Shown: in pieces, positions 1 to 9,226 of the stretch
How the letters are laid out: the number at the start of each line of letters is the position of its first letter
Numbering within the stretch: the stretch's first letter is position 1
Assembly: GCA_963576565.1 (NCBI GenBank)
Contig: OY755038.1
Span: forward strand, 182,617,652-182,681,651
DNA from: Aspidapion aeneum
Taxonomy: Eukaryota > Arthropoda > Insecta > Coleoptera > Brentidae
Direction: 5' to 3'
Length of the DNA stretch: 64,000 bases
The notes under the pieces: generated by a model
Told to the model about the DNA's origin: nothing
The model's input: only the letters and a program-made list of their open reading frames with translations
Databases searched by the model: none
Translations under genes and position numbers: made by a program

Positions 1-200
1 AAAGGTTTTCCAGTGACTGGGCTCCTTGTTCAGCCATGCTAGAACAATGGTGGAATCACTCCAATACGTGATACGAGATATAGTGACTTTAAGAGTAACT
101 TTGACCTTGTTCATTAACTGAGCTAAGAGATATGCACTAGATAATTCTAGTTTGGGTGTAGTAAGAGTGGATTTAAGCGGGGATAATCTATTTTTTGAAC
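1..200 (-). pseudogene. BEL-0 RNase H domain, partial
   Basis: The minus-strand translation of this edge segment contains the BEL RNase H signatures 'TTPKLELSSAYLLAQLM' and 'YWSDSTIVLAWL'. In retroelements of this type the first covers a catalytic Glu and the second a catalytic Asp. It is one base out of frame with the RT reading frame, which runs into a TAG stop at 188-190, so a single-base change near position 200 separates the two domains. The domain continues beyond the left edge. Confidence 0.75.
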
Positions 201-1096
201 AGAGATTGTATTTTTCCCCATTTGTCAACATAGGTCATATACACGGTGGCTCCATATGCGAGCTGAGAACTATCGCAAAAACCATGCAATTGGATAGTAG
301 AAGACAACATAGAATCTAGAACGCATCTAGGTATTTTTATCTGATTGAGATATGAAATGTCATTTAAAAATTCTAACCAAGAAGTTGTAATGTTTTCAGG
401 TAGAATATCGTCCCAATCGTGTTGTCCTTTCCAAATTTCTTGTAAGATTAATTTGGCCTTGACGATCACGGGGCTTATTAAACCCAAAGGGTCAAAATGA
501 GCAACTCCCGCTAATACTGTCCGTTTTGTAACCTTAGAGGGGTCTGCATTGATCTTAAACTCGTAGGTGAAAATGTCTTGATAATGATCCCATTTTAAAC
601 CTAAGGTTTTGGTTTCACTGTCACTTTTAATGGCAAATTTTTCTACTGTGGGTTCTAAAGCACGATTATTATTAGAAAGGCATTTGCGTAAGTTAAAGCC
701 TGATTGTTTTAATGTTAACGAAAGATCATTTTTTAGTTGGATTGCTAATGACATATCATTCGCGCCGCTAATTAAATCATCCATGTAAAAGTCTTTAATT
801 ATGACGTCAGAAACGTAAGGTTGTTTTTCTGCGCTACGTTGACCGATTTCATTTAAAACACGTGTTGCTAAAAATGAGCTACTAGTCAAACCGTACACCA
901 CTGTGTTAAGTTCGTAAATTTTTATGGTTTCGGAAGCGTCATTGCGCCAGAGAATACGTTGGAACCGTCGATCTTCCTCGTGAACCCAGATCATTCTGTA
1001 CATTTTTTCGACGTCCGCGATTAATAATATAGGATGCGTGAGCATGCGTAATACAATATCAAATAAATCGCTTTGAACTTTGGGTCCATTTTTCAA
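188..1096 (-). pseudogene. BEL-0 reverse transcriptase and start of RNase H
   Basis: A 302-residue stretch matches the BEL/Pao reverse transcriptase: 'LLIADVEKMYRMIWV' holds the first catalytic Asp, 'RRFQRILWR' and 'VVYGLTSSSFLATRVL' are typical BEL RT blocks, and 'FYMDDLISG' is the YxDD active site (YMDD). The end of the segment reaches the first RNase H block 'LHGFCDSSQLAYGA'. The enzyme would copy the element RNA into cDNA inside the capsid. No start codon is expected, since it is part of a Gag-Pol polyprotein. It ends at a premature stop caused by a frameshift near 200. The catalytic residues are intact, so the break looks more recent than any erosion of the active site. Confidence 0.85.
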
Positions 1097-1166
1097 CGTA
1101 TCATTTAAGCTGAGCCCGGTATTTGTTACGCTACTGCCGTTAAAAACAATTCGCGTCTTGGTTGTG

Positions 1167-1415
1167 TCACTGTTTTCTGTCTGTCTTATTAATATCGTCG
1201 TGTTCGGGGTTGATCAAGGACATGTGCCCTAAAGACTCATATTCTTGCAAAAAATGATCGTATTCTTGCTTTAAACATTTATTTTTATTTAAGCGTTTTT
1301 CTGTAGATAGTAGGCATTTTTTTGCGCAATCATATGACTGACCGATATTTTTAATATTATCTTTAAAAGGCAAACGTACGATGTATTTGCCGGAGTCGTG
1401 TGTGTTCGAAAATGT
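1167..1415 (-). pseudogene. BEL-0 protease-RT linker region
   Basis: The minus-strand frame reads 'LPFKDN' followed by a Lys/Leu-rich helix-like block and 'LQEYESLGHMSL'. This is the conserved BEL segment between protease and RT; the second BEL family in this window has the equivalent 'VDLPFKDK' and 'DYIDSNHMSLV'. It is one base out of phase with the protease upstream (shift near 1415), and the frame ends in a stop at 1167 before the RT frame resumes at about 1096. Confidence 0.65.
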
Positions 1416-2109
1416 AGTTCACACTCAAGTTCTTCCGTAGTGAAGTTATTTTTCGCGTTAGCGATATGTTGAACCGACCAGAATCTTTGAACAGCCTCCT
1501 CTAATGACATGTTCTCCGCGGCTTTATTTATGGCCAGATGGCATAGATAATTAAAGTTAGAAGTCGTATTTTGGATAAAGTGCAAAGGGCCAGCAAAAAA
1601 CCAACCTAATTTTGAACTTTGAATTACCGGTTGATTTTTACCCAGCTTAATCTGCTGACTATTTAGTAAGTTAAAGAAGATTTCGGTGCCTAACAAAAGA
1701 TCAATCTTCCCACACTGATGGAACTGTGGATCAGCTAATTTTATATGAAATGGAATTTTGAGTGCTGATGGCTCAAATGACATTTGAGGTAAATTTGAAG
1801 TAATTTGAGGGATTACCAAAAAATCGAGCTTTGCTTTGTAAGAATGATCTTTAGCTTGTATGTCGGTTTGAAATTTTTTAGAAATTTGACAAGATGCTTG
1901 GTTAATTCCAGAAACCGGAATGTTAATGGAAGAACCTTTAATTTGAAGTTTTTCAAAGATCTCATTTGTACAAAAGTTACTTTGGCTTGCAGAATCAAGC
2001 AATGCCAAACCGAACCAACCATTGCTGTGGCTAATAAAATTTGACAATTTTTACCTTCATGCATGCTGCAATGAGTAGTTTGTGAGCAACTCACCAAAGG
2101 TTCAGTCAT
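1289..2109 (-). pseudogene. BEL-0 aspartic protease (DUF1758-like)
   Basis: Two overlapping minus-strand frames together cover the protease. One contains 'KNCQILLATAMV', the typical entry strand. The other contains 'ALLDSASQSNFCTNEIF' and, about 100 residues later, 'IDLLLGTEIFFNLL', which is the BEL 'DLLIG' block. A single-base shift near 2015 separates them. The catalytic triplet reads Asp-Ser-Ala instead of the usual Asp-Ser-Gly, which would be expected to impair the enzyme. The protease normally cuts the Gag-Pol polyprotein during particle maturation. Confidence 0.75.
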
Positions 2110-2183
2110 TTCCTCCTCTTAGCTGTCTGAAAGAATCTCAGATTGAGCATTTTCAGTGGTTGTGATATGAGTACGAGGATGGG

Positions 2184-3488
2184 TCATATGTTTGTTTGCT
2201 TGGCTTTGGTTTTGATTTTGATATGGTGTGGCTTTGCGGGGTGAATTGTCATGCAAAATGGAATTGTGTTTTGCTGAGCATACCTTGCAGCCCCTCTAGG
2301 GCAGCTGTCCTGCTTGTGGCCATCTTTACGCAAACAATTTACGCAAATACCTGCTTTTTGCAATTCCTGATATCTGTCTGGAATTGAAAAAGCTAATAAT
2401 TTGAAGCATTTGAACGTTGAATGTGTATTGGCCTGACAGAAACAACAGCTGTAAAAACTATTATTTGTCTTGTTTTCAATTGCATTATCTGTGGCCAAAT
2501 GTGTGTGTGTTTGTTTTTGTTTAAAATCTGTGTTTTTGGTGGTAAATTTGTTTTCGATGGTCTCTAAAATGTGACATTTGTTTTTCAAAAAAGTCATGAA
2601 ATCTTTATATGTTGGTTTTTCACCTTGTTTTTCAGAGATTTCCCATTCTTTTCGCGTGTTTATGTCGAGTTTTCCTGCTAAAAGGAAAATTAAAATTGTG
2701 TCCCATGAGCTTATGGGTTCCTCTAAGTTTTCAAGGTAATTTTGTGTAATTGTGTCTATGAATTTTCTGAGCAACTGACAGTTTTCTCTCGGAACATAGA
2801 GATGTTCAACAATGTTTTTTAGATGTTTATGAATCAAGATCTGTTTATTTTCATACCTTTCCTTTAACAAATCAATGGCAATATCATAATTGTCTTCAGT
2901 GACACTGAGCGACTGCAAAATCTCTGCAGCCTCCCCTTTGAGACAACTTTTTAATTGGAAAAATGTTTGAATTTTAGGTATATTGACATCATCATGAACT
3001 AAAGATCTAAATACTTGAAAAAATGTCAACCACTGCTCATGATGCCCAAAAAATTGTGGTGGTGTAATTCTGAATGGGTTCATACTTGAGGTTTGTATGG
3101 CTGGCTGCATGACTTGAGGTTGTGAGGGTAAATTTTGAGGTGCTGGGGGTACCGGTTGTGTGGCATGCAATGATTTAGCCTTCTCCTGTTCATGGCTGTC
3201 TACTATATCTAAAGCGATACCAAGTAATCTAAGATATTCGTCTTCAACCGATTCGCCTGCCTCAACCTGCGTAGGATCTAATGATTCTAACTCCTGCTGA
3301 GTTTTTTCAAATTTTAAGTAATCAGTTTTTACCTTTTCTAAGCGAATTTTTAGCTCTGAAACTGAGAAAGAATCATCAGCCCTTTTATTAAAAAATTGTG
3401 AAAATTTTGTTAGTGTTTTTGAGAATACACCCCTTTTTTCCACCAGAGTGAGGATCTGGTTAGCATCACCACCCCCCTCCAGTGCCAT
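2184..3488 (-). CDS. BEL-0 Gag polyprotein, uninterrupted
   Basis: An open frame of 434 codons begins with an ATG at 3488 and ends at 2184. Residues about 20-110 are charged and likely coiled coil (Lys/Glu-rich), followed by a Pro/Gln-rich linker, then a DUF1759-like capsid region around 'FFGHHEQWLTFFQVFRSLV'. Near the C terminus two zinc knuckles are visible: one C-x2-C-x4-H-x4-C and one C-x2-C-x5-H-x4-C, as expected for RNA binding by nucleocapsid. It is the only full-length gag in the window; the other two BEL copies have deletions in theirs. The pol frame downstream is broken, so this Gag could at most form particles without its own enzymes. Whether it is transcribed cannot be told from sequence. 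Confidence 0.75.
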   Translation of the reverse strand: MALEGGGDANQILTLVEKRGVFSKTLTKFSQFFNKRADDSFSVSELKIRLEKVKTDYLKFEKTQQELESLDPTQVEAGESVEDEYLRLLGIALDIVDSHEQEKAKSLHATQPVPPAPQNLPSQPQVMQPAIQTSSMNPFRITPPQFFGHHEQWLTFFQVFRSLVHDDVNIPKIQTFFQLKSCLKGEAAEILQSLSVTEDNYDIAIDLLKERYENKQILIHKHLKNIVEHLYVPRENCQLLRKFIDTITQNYLENLEEPISSWDTILIFLLAGKLDINTRKEWEISEKQGEKPTYKDFMTFLKNKCHILETIENKFTTKNTDFKQKQTHTHLATDNAIENKTNNSFYSCCFCQANTHSTFKCFKLLAFSIPDRYQELQKAGICVNCLRKDGHKQDSCPRGAARYAQQNTIPFCMTIHPAKPHHIKIKTKAKQTNI

Positions 3489-3528
3489 TGTTTTTCCTGA
3501 AAATTGTTTATTTCGCTAATGTTAATGC

Positions 3529-3626
3529 AGTGGAATGTTTTCCCTAGAGCTAAAAAAAGTTTAATGTCAGGAAGGGGGGGAGGGGGTGCCCGGGCCCCTC
3601 TGGCCCCCCCTGGATCCGCCACTGCT
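3529..3626. mobile_element. Possible hAT-type terminus or tiny MITE upstream of BEL-0
   Basis: A G/C-rich run ends in 'CCTGGATCCGCCACTG', the reverse complement of a CAGTGGCGGATCCAGG hAT-style terminus. A CAGTGG lies 97 bases to the left, but the flanks do not give an 8-bp duplication, so the left end is uncertain. Similar solitary ends occur near 11430, 16475 and 38860. Confidence 0.35.
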
Positions 3627-3739
3627 GATATAGCAGTTTCTTTGTGAATTGGCCTTGCGGTATTTCAGTCAGCCTTTTTAAACTAGCGGCTATTTGTTTT
3701 GTTGTCAACTAGAATTTTAATTAATTCATTTTAATTAAT

Positions 3740-3850
3740 CGACCTCGTCGTGACGTCTGTTTGTTTGACTGTATGTCGTTAAGATGATAGATTCTAAACT
3801 ACATAACCAATTTTCATGAAATTTTTATTAGAAACAGTGCTTGATTCCAC
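3740..3850. repeat. Dispersed repeat with GTCTGT tract, copy 1
   Basis: This is a 'GACGTCTGTTTGTTTGACTG' tract followed by a block equivalent to 'AAACCGCTAAACAGATTTTC' of copy 2 (9118-9226). The same module recurs, reversed, near 58003 and 61262. It looks like the terminal part of a dispersed element with a tetranucleotide tail. Confidence 0.5.
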
Positions 3851-5084
3851 AATAAACTAAAATGATTTTTTTTTTAAATTCACAAATGATTTTCGAATTT
3901 AAATTAATTAAAAATTTTATTATTTTTATATGCATGTCGAATTAATAATATTTAGGATTAAACCTTATTGTGGGAATGTGGAAGTGGGGATTTCCATTCT
4001 GTCAAGAATTGTATGTTCGGAGACATTTCCCCATTTCCTCTGAGCGGATTTGGTTTGCGGCGAAAATTTTGCAAATTCTCATCAAAAATAATTGTATAAT
4101 TAATAACCAAAAAAATACTTTTGCGCTTATTTTAATTATACAGTGTTTGGTCGGTTGATTCTTTGTGTCGTATTTTATTTCCTTTTGACTTTACGGTGCA
4201 ATCATGTCTCTTCGACCAACACCGAAGGTCAAACCACAACTTATAATGTTACTGACCTTTTCTTTAAGTCTGATAAACTCCCTAATTAAAGGTAGATTTC
4301 ATGCATTGTATTCTGTAACCATGCTGGGAAGCACCCAATTTTAGAAACAATAGTACAGTCTCCACCTAGGGACTAAGATGATACATTTTATCTCGAGGTG
4401 AAATTTTGTAGCATATATACTTACATCATAGAAGTAGTAATCACCTGGTATATCTGAGGGCACGGCAAGTTCGCGTAAACTGCGATATTTGATCTATCTA
4501 AAACTCTACTTCAGAATGATCTACGAAACTCAAACTTTGCACAGTCGTAGACCTTTACAGAGCTAAAAACCCCTCCAAGTTTCATGAGCTTCTATGAAAT
4601 AGCAAGGTAGTTTCAAGAAATTTCAAAAAACATTCTACTGTGCATTTTGCGACAAGGCTGACATTTGGCAGACTGATAGAAATTATGACTAAACCCTTGG
4701 CAAATATCCAAAAGTCCAAAATTTTAATTTGCGTTCCTCACCTATATGTAAAAGCAACATTTCGATGGCCTAACTGCAATTTCCCGTATCTGAAAAAAAA
4801 ACTTTACAGGGGAAGCGAAAAACAGTTTAGGTAACACATATTATATTATTATTAGGTATAAAAGAATAAATTTGCTATAATTGTGATTTTCCACGCATAT
4901 ATGATGAAAGTAGCCAGCTCATTTTGCCTAAATCACAAATAATCTAAAAATGATCAAAATGTTAGATACCAGATTGCAGTTGCAGGCCATCGATTGCCCA
5001 CTTCCAGAAACGCTAGTGAGCTGAGCTTTGGAAGGCCAATGGGAACTATGATAATTCTATAGCAAAAACTTACCAAACTTACCT
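3851..5084. other. AT-rich DNA, nothing recognised
   Basis: I see no coding signature, inverted repeat or tandem array here. Short open frames around 3970-4158 and 4640-4834 have no protein-like composition and no recognisable motif. Confidence 0.5.
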
Positions 5085-5305
5085 CTCCTATATATGTACG
5101 TACCATATACGTCTGAGGTACGTACATTTTCAGTACTATATACGTACCATGTGCGTCTGGAGTACGTACATTTTACGTTTAACTGGACGTACCATGTTAG
5201 TATCTAGTACGAGTTTTTTACGTACATAGTAGGTACATTCATCGAAAATACGTCGAATGTTAGTAGATAGTACGTCCATAGTACGTACAAATCCCTACGA
5301 CGTAA
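5085..5305. repeat. GTACGTAC-rich degenerate tandem region
   Basis: About 220 bases are dominated by TACGTAC, ACGTACC and GTACGTAC blocks separated by 15-30 base spacers such as 'CATATACGTCTGAGGTACG'. The TACGTA core is self-complementary, so the stretch can pair with itself in many registers. It looks like an old tandem repeat of roughly 50-bp units. Confidence 0.6.
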
Positions 5306-5684
5306 ATATATGGGCGTAAGCTCTCCGGTCCTCATTTTGGAAGGTTCTCTTTTGAGCGCAAACCTGTGACTTGGGGACAGTTTTTTGGTTGAAAAAAGTC
5401 ATGCAGGGGGTATCCAAACCTGTAAGGAAATGTTTGTGATTCATTGACAAAGGTTAGGAAAACACCAATTTCGACCTTCTAAAAGGAGGACAGTGGAGCT
5501 AATTCAAGAAAATAATTTTTCCAAAATATGTTTCGGTTTGGTTCGATTTGGTTTCACACTCTCTAAGATCCGGGGAAAGAAGTCAGGGAAGTTTTCTTAT
5601 GAAAAAATATGTTAGAAAGTCGAACTATACGAGTTGTGTAAAGTTTGGCAATCCAGGTTAGAACTTTTTTTTTCACAAAGCTTT
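5306..5684. other. Unremarkable AT-rich spacer
   Basis: No gene or structured repeat was recognised. The minus-strand frame at 5563-5784 is the edge of the tandem array to the right, not a protein gene. Confidence 0.5.
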
Positions 5685-5965
5685 TTTTTACAATGAAATT
5701 ATTTTTAAACAAATTTCTATTCGAGGAAAATGTTTTCGAACTATTACTTTCGAATAAATTTCCATTCAAAACAACTGTTTTCAAATAAATTTTTGATTAA
5801 AGAAAATGTTTTCGAAGAAATTTCCGTTTAAAGAAAAGGTTTTTAAACAAATTTTCGTTTGAAAAAAAATATTTTCAAACAAATTTCTATTAGAAGAAAC
5901 TATTTTTAAACAAATTTCCGTTCGAAGAAAATGTTTTGAAACAAATTTCCGTCAGGAAAAACTGT
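5685..5965. repeat. Tandem array of ~32-bp units
   Basis: About eight or nine degenerate copies of a unit built from 'AAACAAATTTCCGTTCGAAG' plus 'AAAATGTTTTC' follow one another. The unit length varies between about 31 and 36 bases. Purine- and pyrimidine-rich halves alternate. Confidence 0.75.
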
Positions 5966-5984
5966 AAAAAAGTATTATTTGTGC

Positions 5985-6025
5985 ATTTGTGAGTGTGTGT
6001 GTGTGTTTGTGCCTATGTGTATGTA
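5985..6025 (+). repeat. (GT)n-like microsatellite
   Basis: A short imperfect run of GTGTGTGT interrupted by TTTGTGCCTAT. Confidence 0.8.
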
Positions 6026-6067
6026 GTAAAGCCTATTTTTAATCATTAGAGTGTAGCTACTTTCGAT

Positions 6068-6290
6068 TTTTTGTTGGGACCCTTTGTTTTTCAATCTTTT
6101 GTTTTTTGACCTTTTGTATTTTCGACCTTTTGTATTTTTGGTCCTTTATATTTTCGACCTTTTGAACTTTCGGCTTTTGTATTTTTGACCTCTTGTAGTT
6201 TCGGCTTTTTGTTTTTCGACTTTTTGTAGTGTCGTCCTGATGTTCTCGACCTTTTGTATTTTCGACCTTTTGTACTTTTAACCTCTTAAA
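6068..6290. repeat. 16-bp minisatellite, TTTTCGACCTTTTGTA family
   Basis: About 13 degenerate copies of a 16-bp unit close to TTTTCGACCTTTTGTA are present. The left edge carries GGGACCC at about 6075, as does the right edge of the related array at 8040-8612. Confidence 0.8.
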
Positions 6291-6904
6291 CCGTAAAAAA
6301 ATAAATAAAATAAAAATATTATAAACCTGGGGGCGACAGTGTTTACTTTTAATCCCGCGACGAGAATTTTCAAGCCCGACGGGAAGGACGGCTATATATT
6401 CTGCTAGTAAGTAACTAAAAGGGACTTTAATGCCAAGGTTTATAAATAAAAAATAATAATAATCATAAAATAAATATTAAACCACTAACCGATACTCTTG
6501 TTTTAGCATGTCAACCCCCGGTATATAATAATACAGTGGGCAGTGATTTGTCATTTATTTGGTGGGCTATGGACCCGTTGCTATAGCATGGCGTTAAACA
6601 AAAGTCAGTCAAACGCTAACAAACATAGAAAAAATGTGGAAAAAATAATATTTATTTCGTAACAAACTAAATAGGTTTAGTCAAGAAAAAGTTCGAATTA
6701 AATTTCTCTAAGATGGAACAAACATGGACCAAAGAATAAAGGCTATTCCTACTTTGAGATGGACATTAAAAAGGCCACCGAAGAAAGCAGCTTTCAGAGT
6801 ACCGAAAATGATGCAACAAACAGAATGTCGAAAATTTCAAAAGGTTAATTTACATCCTGAAGAAGTCTAGAACGTTAAATTCTTCCTAAATGAAGGCAAT
6901 ATTT
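6291..6904. other. AT-rich spacer, nothing recognised
   Basis: No coding or repeat signature stands out, apart from short A/T runs. Confidence 0.5.
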
Positions 6905-7161
6905 GGAGAGCATTACTGGAAAAGGAGCCAAGCGCCATTATTTATATTTTGGAAAATTCAGAGTTAAAGTTAAGATTAAATTGTAAATCGTTTAAAAGAG
7001 AATCAAATTATGTTTTGATATACTCTGAATAGAGTCCTCCTAATTAATTATGCCCTTAAAAATGTTGGCAGAATTTTGTTTTTTTTTTATTGAAGGCGCT
7101 TGGCACTTATAATGCAAAATTTAGGTTTTGGCGCTTGGCTCCTTTTGCAGTAACGCTCTCC
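6905..7161. mobile_element. 257-bp MITE with 32-bp terminal inverted repeats
   Basis: The left end begins GGAGAGCATTACTGG and the right end is its reverse complement (..GCAGTAACGCTCTCC). The 32-bp arms at 6905-6936 and 7130-7161 differ at two positions. The element is flanked by ATTT on both sides (6901-6904 and 7162-7165), a 4-bp target duplication. It has no coding capacity. The TIR sequence is not one I can assign to a superfamily. Confidence 0.8.
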
Positions 7162-7423
7162 ATTTTATGCCAAAGGACACAATAATAATTGAAATCAACC
7201 AAGTCATCAGCAAAGTACAGTAAACTTACGGCAAGCTGGAAGCAGCATAAGAACCGTAATCGTGTATCTTGATAGCTTTTTGTTTTTGTATTCTAATAAA
7301 ATAAAGAAGTTACTTTTAATCACTGGGGATAAAAAATACTACCTTAGTCTCTGAAAAAAAAAGGATTAAACGTACACTTTTATTCCCTAGAGCGCATAAA
7401 GATAAACATAATAGTTTTCTATA

Positions 7424-7661
7424 TTTTATAATATATCGTCACCCTAATTCTGAAACATCGTAACCCAACTCAACAAAATTTTACAAGAATAAGAAAAGTT
7501 AGAAACAAATTACATAGCGTAAACATTATGCGACTTATAAGAAATCGCGGGAATGACCGTTTTATTATTTTTTTTGGTTGCGAGGATTTAGCAGCATATA
7601 GAATTTTCATTTTTTTATGGGTTACGACGTGTCAGAATTGGGGTATCGATATATAAAACAT
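7424..7661. mobile_element. ~238-bp inverted-repeat element
   Basis: The left arm (about 7432-7467, around 'CACCCTAATTCTGAAACATC') pairs with the right arm (about 7618-7655, around 'GTGTCAGAATTGGGGTATCG') over some 36 bases with a few mismatches. It is non-coding and MITE-like, with no clear target duplication. Confidence 0.6.
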
Positions 7662-7976
7662 GTCAACTAATTTTTGGATTCTTGCACTGCGTGGGTCCTA
7701 ACACATATTGCAATCATAAAAAACTTATTTTTTATATTCGATAATCTGAAAAAGCATTATTTTAATGGTTTCTTTATTTGGATAGTCTTAATATATATAC
7801 CGGGTGTGATAGACAGTTCTCTACGTAATATTTGTAAACCATTTTATTTTTTGAACACAAAGAAAGCTACGCTCCTGAGAGTGTCAGATTCGTGATATAA
7901 CCAAAAAGATTTAGCTGTCGTGTCGCTACTTAAAGAAGACATCGTGATGCAGTGACCCTAAACTATAATCGATAAT

Positions 7977-8000
7977 CGTTGTTTGATCCATCAAACAACG
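7977..8000. repeat. Perfect 10-bp stem hairpin
   Basis: CGTTGTTTGA, loop TCCA, TCAAACAACG: a perfect inverted repeat with a 4-base loop and no T-run after it. No function is assigned. Confidence 0.8.
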
Positions 8001-8039
8001 CTATAATGTAACAGCAAACTTGGCACCGTGGCGACTTAA

Positions 8040-8612
8040 TATAGAATCGACGAGTTTCCGATTCGACTTTTTTACGGTTCGAGCTTTTTACGTTTCGATA
8101 TAATTACGTTTTGATGATTTTGCGTCTCTTCTCCATTGCGTATCAAGCGTTTAATTTTCGACTTTTTTACGTTTCGACATTTTTACGGATCGACGATATT
8201 ACGATGCGTTTAAATCATTTTCGACTATATTATTTTCGACAATTTAAGGTTCGACAAAATTACGTTTCGCTTGAATTGCTTTCTATTCTTTTATTTTTCG
8301 ATTTTTTTATTTTTCGACTTTTTTACGGTTCGGCTTTTTTGCGATTCGACTTTTTTACGGTTCGAGCTTTTTACGTTTCGCCTTAACTTCGTTTCGATCA
8401 TTTTACGATTCGATGCTTTTACGTTTCGACACTTTTACGGATCGACAAAATTACGATTCCTTTAAATTATTTTCGACTATATTATTTTCGACAATTTTAC
8501 GGATCTACAAAATTACGTTTCGTTTAAATTATTTTCGTCAATTCTATTTTCGATAGTTTTATTTTCGACCAAATTACGGTTCGACATTTTTATTTTCGAC
8601 ATTTTTATAGGG
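8040..8612. repeat. Long minisatellite array, TTTTACGTTTCGAC family
   Basis: More than 25 degenerate copies of a roughly 16-bp unit such as TTTTACGGTTCGACTT alternate with longer variants (ATTATTTTCGACAATT). The array ends in TTTTTATAGGGACCC. Open frames inside it (8111-8386 and 8271-8465) are translations of the repeat, rich in Phe, Arg and Asp, and are not genes. Confidence 0.85.
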
Positions 8613-9115
8613 ACCCTTAAGTGGGTTTAAGTCCCTAGTTTTAAGGACTAAAGTGAACCCGTAAATTCCTAGGAATTAAAATTTTACTTATTAAGACATA
8701 CCCGTATTTAGAGTAAAATGTTTAATCTTAAACAATAAATTATTAACCGGATAAGTGAATGGTCCTAATTACGAAAGACATTTTATATATAAAGGGTTGT
8801 TAAATGCAATATGTACGGGGTCTTGTTTAATAGCGTTCCATTCTTTCTCTTCTAAATTATTTTAACTATACTAAAGTGCATAAATATTGCAGTTTTATTT
8901 TCGAGGACTATTTTTTTCTCGGGATAAAAAGTATTATTTAAGTCCCCGGAGTGAGAGAATAAAAATATCTTTAGTCCCTATTTTCTTTATTATATCTACA
9001 AAAAATTATTACCTTCCTAGCCCGCGTAGCATTGACTGGAGAAGGCATTATTCTCGACGAAAATTTTTTTTTAAGATAAGGCCAAAAATGTGTTATTTGG
9101 ATGTATTTTGACCTA
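8613..9115. other. AT-rich spacer, nothing recognised
   Basis: Contains repeated AAGTCCCTAG / CCTAGGAATT fragments just after the minisatellite but no gene. Confidence 0.45.
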
Positions 9116-9117
9116 TT

Positions 9118-9226
9118 CTAGCAATATCGTCGTGATGTCTGTCTGTATGTCTGTGTGTGTATATTATTTCTGTCCGTAATATGATAGCTCGTAAACCGCT
9201 AAACAGATTTTCATAGAATTTTCAGG
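9118..9226. repeat. Dispersed repeat with GTCTGT tract, copy 2
   Basis: 'GTGATGTCTGTCTGTATGTC' is followed about 50 bases later by 'AAACCGCTAAACAGATTTTC'. This is the same module as at 3740 and, reversed, near 58003 and 61262. Confidence 0.55.

Larger units (their letters stand above)
1..3525 (-). mobile_element. BEL-0: decayed BEL/Pao LTR retrotransposon, cut by window edge
   Basis: Read on the minus strand, gag, aspartic protease, reverse transcriptase and the start of RNase H follow one another from about 3488 down to 1, which is the BEL/Pao order (Gag DUF1759-like, protease DUF1758-like, RT, RNase H). The integrase and 3' LTR must lie left of the window. I could not identify the 5' LTR: the sequence above 3488 is a short leader and then a G-rich hAT-like end. 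Pol carries at least three single-base frameshifts (near 2015, 1415 and 200), so the copy cannot make a complete polyprotein. It is clearly diverged from BEL-1 and BEL-2 further right and belongs to another family. Confidence 0.85.

Noticed and set aside
3410..3622. Minus-strand frame starting 'MADPGGARGARAPPPP'
   Set aside because: The Pro/Gly-rich start is a translation of the G/C-rich hAT-like terminus, and it overlaps BEL-0 gag in another frame.
8111..8465. Two overlapping plus-strand open frames
   Set aside because: They are translations of the 16-bp minisatellite and have repetitive Phe/Arg/Asp composition.
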